Shown one piece after another: positions 63,286 through 64,000 of a DNA stretch of 64,000 bases. Source of the stretch: Doryteuthis pealeii. Its lineage: Eukaryota > Mollusca > Cephalopoda > Myopsida > Loliginidae. The first letter of the stretch is position 1. The number at the start of each line of letters is the position of its first letter. The stretch covers positions 101,954,591 through 102,018,590 of the forward strand of contig CM042145.1 in assembly GCA_023376005.1 (NCBI GenBank). Direction: 5' to 3'. Both the position numbers and the translations under genes were made by a program. The notes beneath the pieces were generated by a model, which was not told the origin of the DNA, did not search any database, and saw only the letters and a list, made by a program, of their open reading frames with translations.

Positions 63286-63660
63286 TTTTGGATCAGCAGG
63301 AAATCCTGGGAGCAATCGCCACGTGGATATCAAGAGATGATTGTTTATGGGTTTATATATGTGAACATATACACAAGAATGGTTATTGTGTACAACCTGT
63401 TTGTTGTTATATGGGAGTTTTGGGATCCTTGGGGGTGGGTGGGTCCTGGAATCAATCTCCCTATGGATACCGAGGAATGACTGTATAAAGGTTGATATAT
63501 ATCAACATACATATATATATAATAAATAATAAATAAATAAATACATGTAAGAATGTTTGACATGTGCATACTTTTCATTGATATAAGAGACTTTTGGAAA
63601 CTGCAGGGGGAGGGTTCTTGAAACCAATCTCCCAACAAATAGTAAGGAATAACTGTGTAT
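63286..63660. repeat. Three diverged pogo/Tigger-like terminal repeats
   Basis: GGTCCTGGAATCAATCTCCC then TATGGATACCGAGGAATGAC, with looser copies at 63303 (ATCCTGGGAGCAATCGCC) and 63613 (TTCTTGAAACCAATCTCCCA). Each is followed by TGT(A)TA and a TA-rich stretch. The motif resembles the terminal inverted repeat of pogo/Tigger-type elements as I remember it. No transposase. Confidence 0.4.
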
Positions 63661-63661
63661 A

Positions 63662-63665
<4 letters not shown>

Positions 63666-63702
<37 letters not shown>

Positions 63703-63850
63703 AGTGAATGGAAGTGAATCCAACGGTATGAAATAAATATTCAGTCTGTTTAAAAAAATTTTCTGAAGTTTGAAAAAAGGAGACGGTTTTGAAATATGAC
63801 ATCAAATATTCTATTCTTCAGAAAATTTTTTTAAACAGACTGAATAAGAA
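63666..63850. repeat. (TA)n and hairpin repeat
   Basis: A TA tract to 63697, then the dispersed GAAAAGTGAATGGAAGTGAA. ATTCAGTCTGTTTAAAAAAA (63740) and its complement (63827) form arms of about 30 bp. Confidence 0.65.
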
Positions 63851-63900
63851 GGATTACCACTCACTTTTTCTCATCATTCTGTGATATATAATTTCTTATC

Positions 63901-63957
63901 TTATGCCCTGAAGATGATCTATTTAATAGATCGAAACACTGCAGCGTCGGCCAATAA
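63901..63957 (+). ncRNA. Hammerhead-ribozyme-like motif, best case in window
   Basis: TTATGCC (stem I), CTGAAGA, one extra T, GATCTA-TTTAA-TAGATC (perfect six-pair stem II), GAAA, C-ACTGCAG-CG (stem III that could form between two molecules through CTGCAG), TC as the cleavage step, GGC-CA-ATAA (stem I partner, two-base bulge). All conserved boxes are present. The base between CTGAAGA and stem II is the one departure from the canonical fold. Known small hammerhead variants linked to Penelope-like elements act as dimers in this way. Confidence 0.55.
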
Positions 63958-64000
63958 ACTCACCACTTAACCCATTTAAACCTGTGTTTTTTCATTTTTC

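Overview
This looks like AT-rich nuclear DNA of an animal, almost certainly an invertebrate. The evidence is several tRNA-headed SINE families, a SINE with a 5S rRNA-derived head, short non-autonomous Helitrons, non-LTR retrotransposon scraps, Penelope-type hammerhead-like motifs, long (TA)n/(TG)n microsatellites and no bacterial-style gene density. The repeat mix would fit a lophotrochozoan such as a cephalopod mollusc. That is an impression, not something the sequence proves.

Only one plausible host-gene feature was found. It is a CCAAT + CRE promoter on the minus strand, followed at once by a 34-nt first coding exon (ATG at 6932) ending in a GTAAGA donor. If real, the gene runs leftwards, and the repeat-poor AT-rich stretch 2918-6690 would be its first intron. 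Nearly all other open frames are shadows of simple repeats or pieces of dead retrotransposons.

Layout. 125-1545: a 1.4-kb foldback. 2068-2917: two palindromic elements with hammerhead-like cores. 7.4-9.8 kb: a nest of SINEs and DNA transposons, with an element inside an element inside a SINE. 9.5-11.1 kb: a 5S-derived SINE and a second copy whose 152-bp 3' part has become a satellite. 11.16-12.98 kb: a minus-strand Helitron carrying three later insertions, each with target-site duplications. 13-20 kb: SINEs, a solo LTR with 4-bp target duplication, LINE scraps, microsatellites and foldbacks. 20.0-20.2 kb: a MITE with 8-bp target duplication. 20.6-24.7 kb: two satellites (about 24 bp, and 50 bp x about 44). 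25.0-26.6 kb: tandem LTR-like units. 26.83-27.9 kb: a full-length plus-strand Helitron with a LINE fragment inside. 28-35 kb: SINEs, duplications and palindromes. 35-41 kb: microsatellites, foldbacks, a second 8-bp-TSD MITE and a hAT MITE. 41-48 kb: Helitron, LINE tails and LTRs. 48-55 kb: SINEs, plus a mosaic of duplications in which one paralogue carries a solo LTR and the other is the empty site. 56-60 kb: two neighbouring Helitrons, three tandem arrays and a third 8-bp-TSD MITE. 60-64 kb: SINEs, LTR-like repeat, LINE fragment, pogo-like ends and a hammerhead-like motif at the right edge.

Names such as SINE-A to SINE-F, LTR-A to LTR-C and repeat G are working labels for families defined by comparing copies inside this window only.
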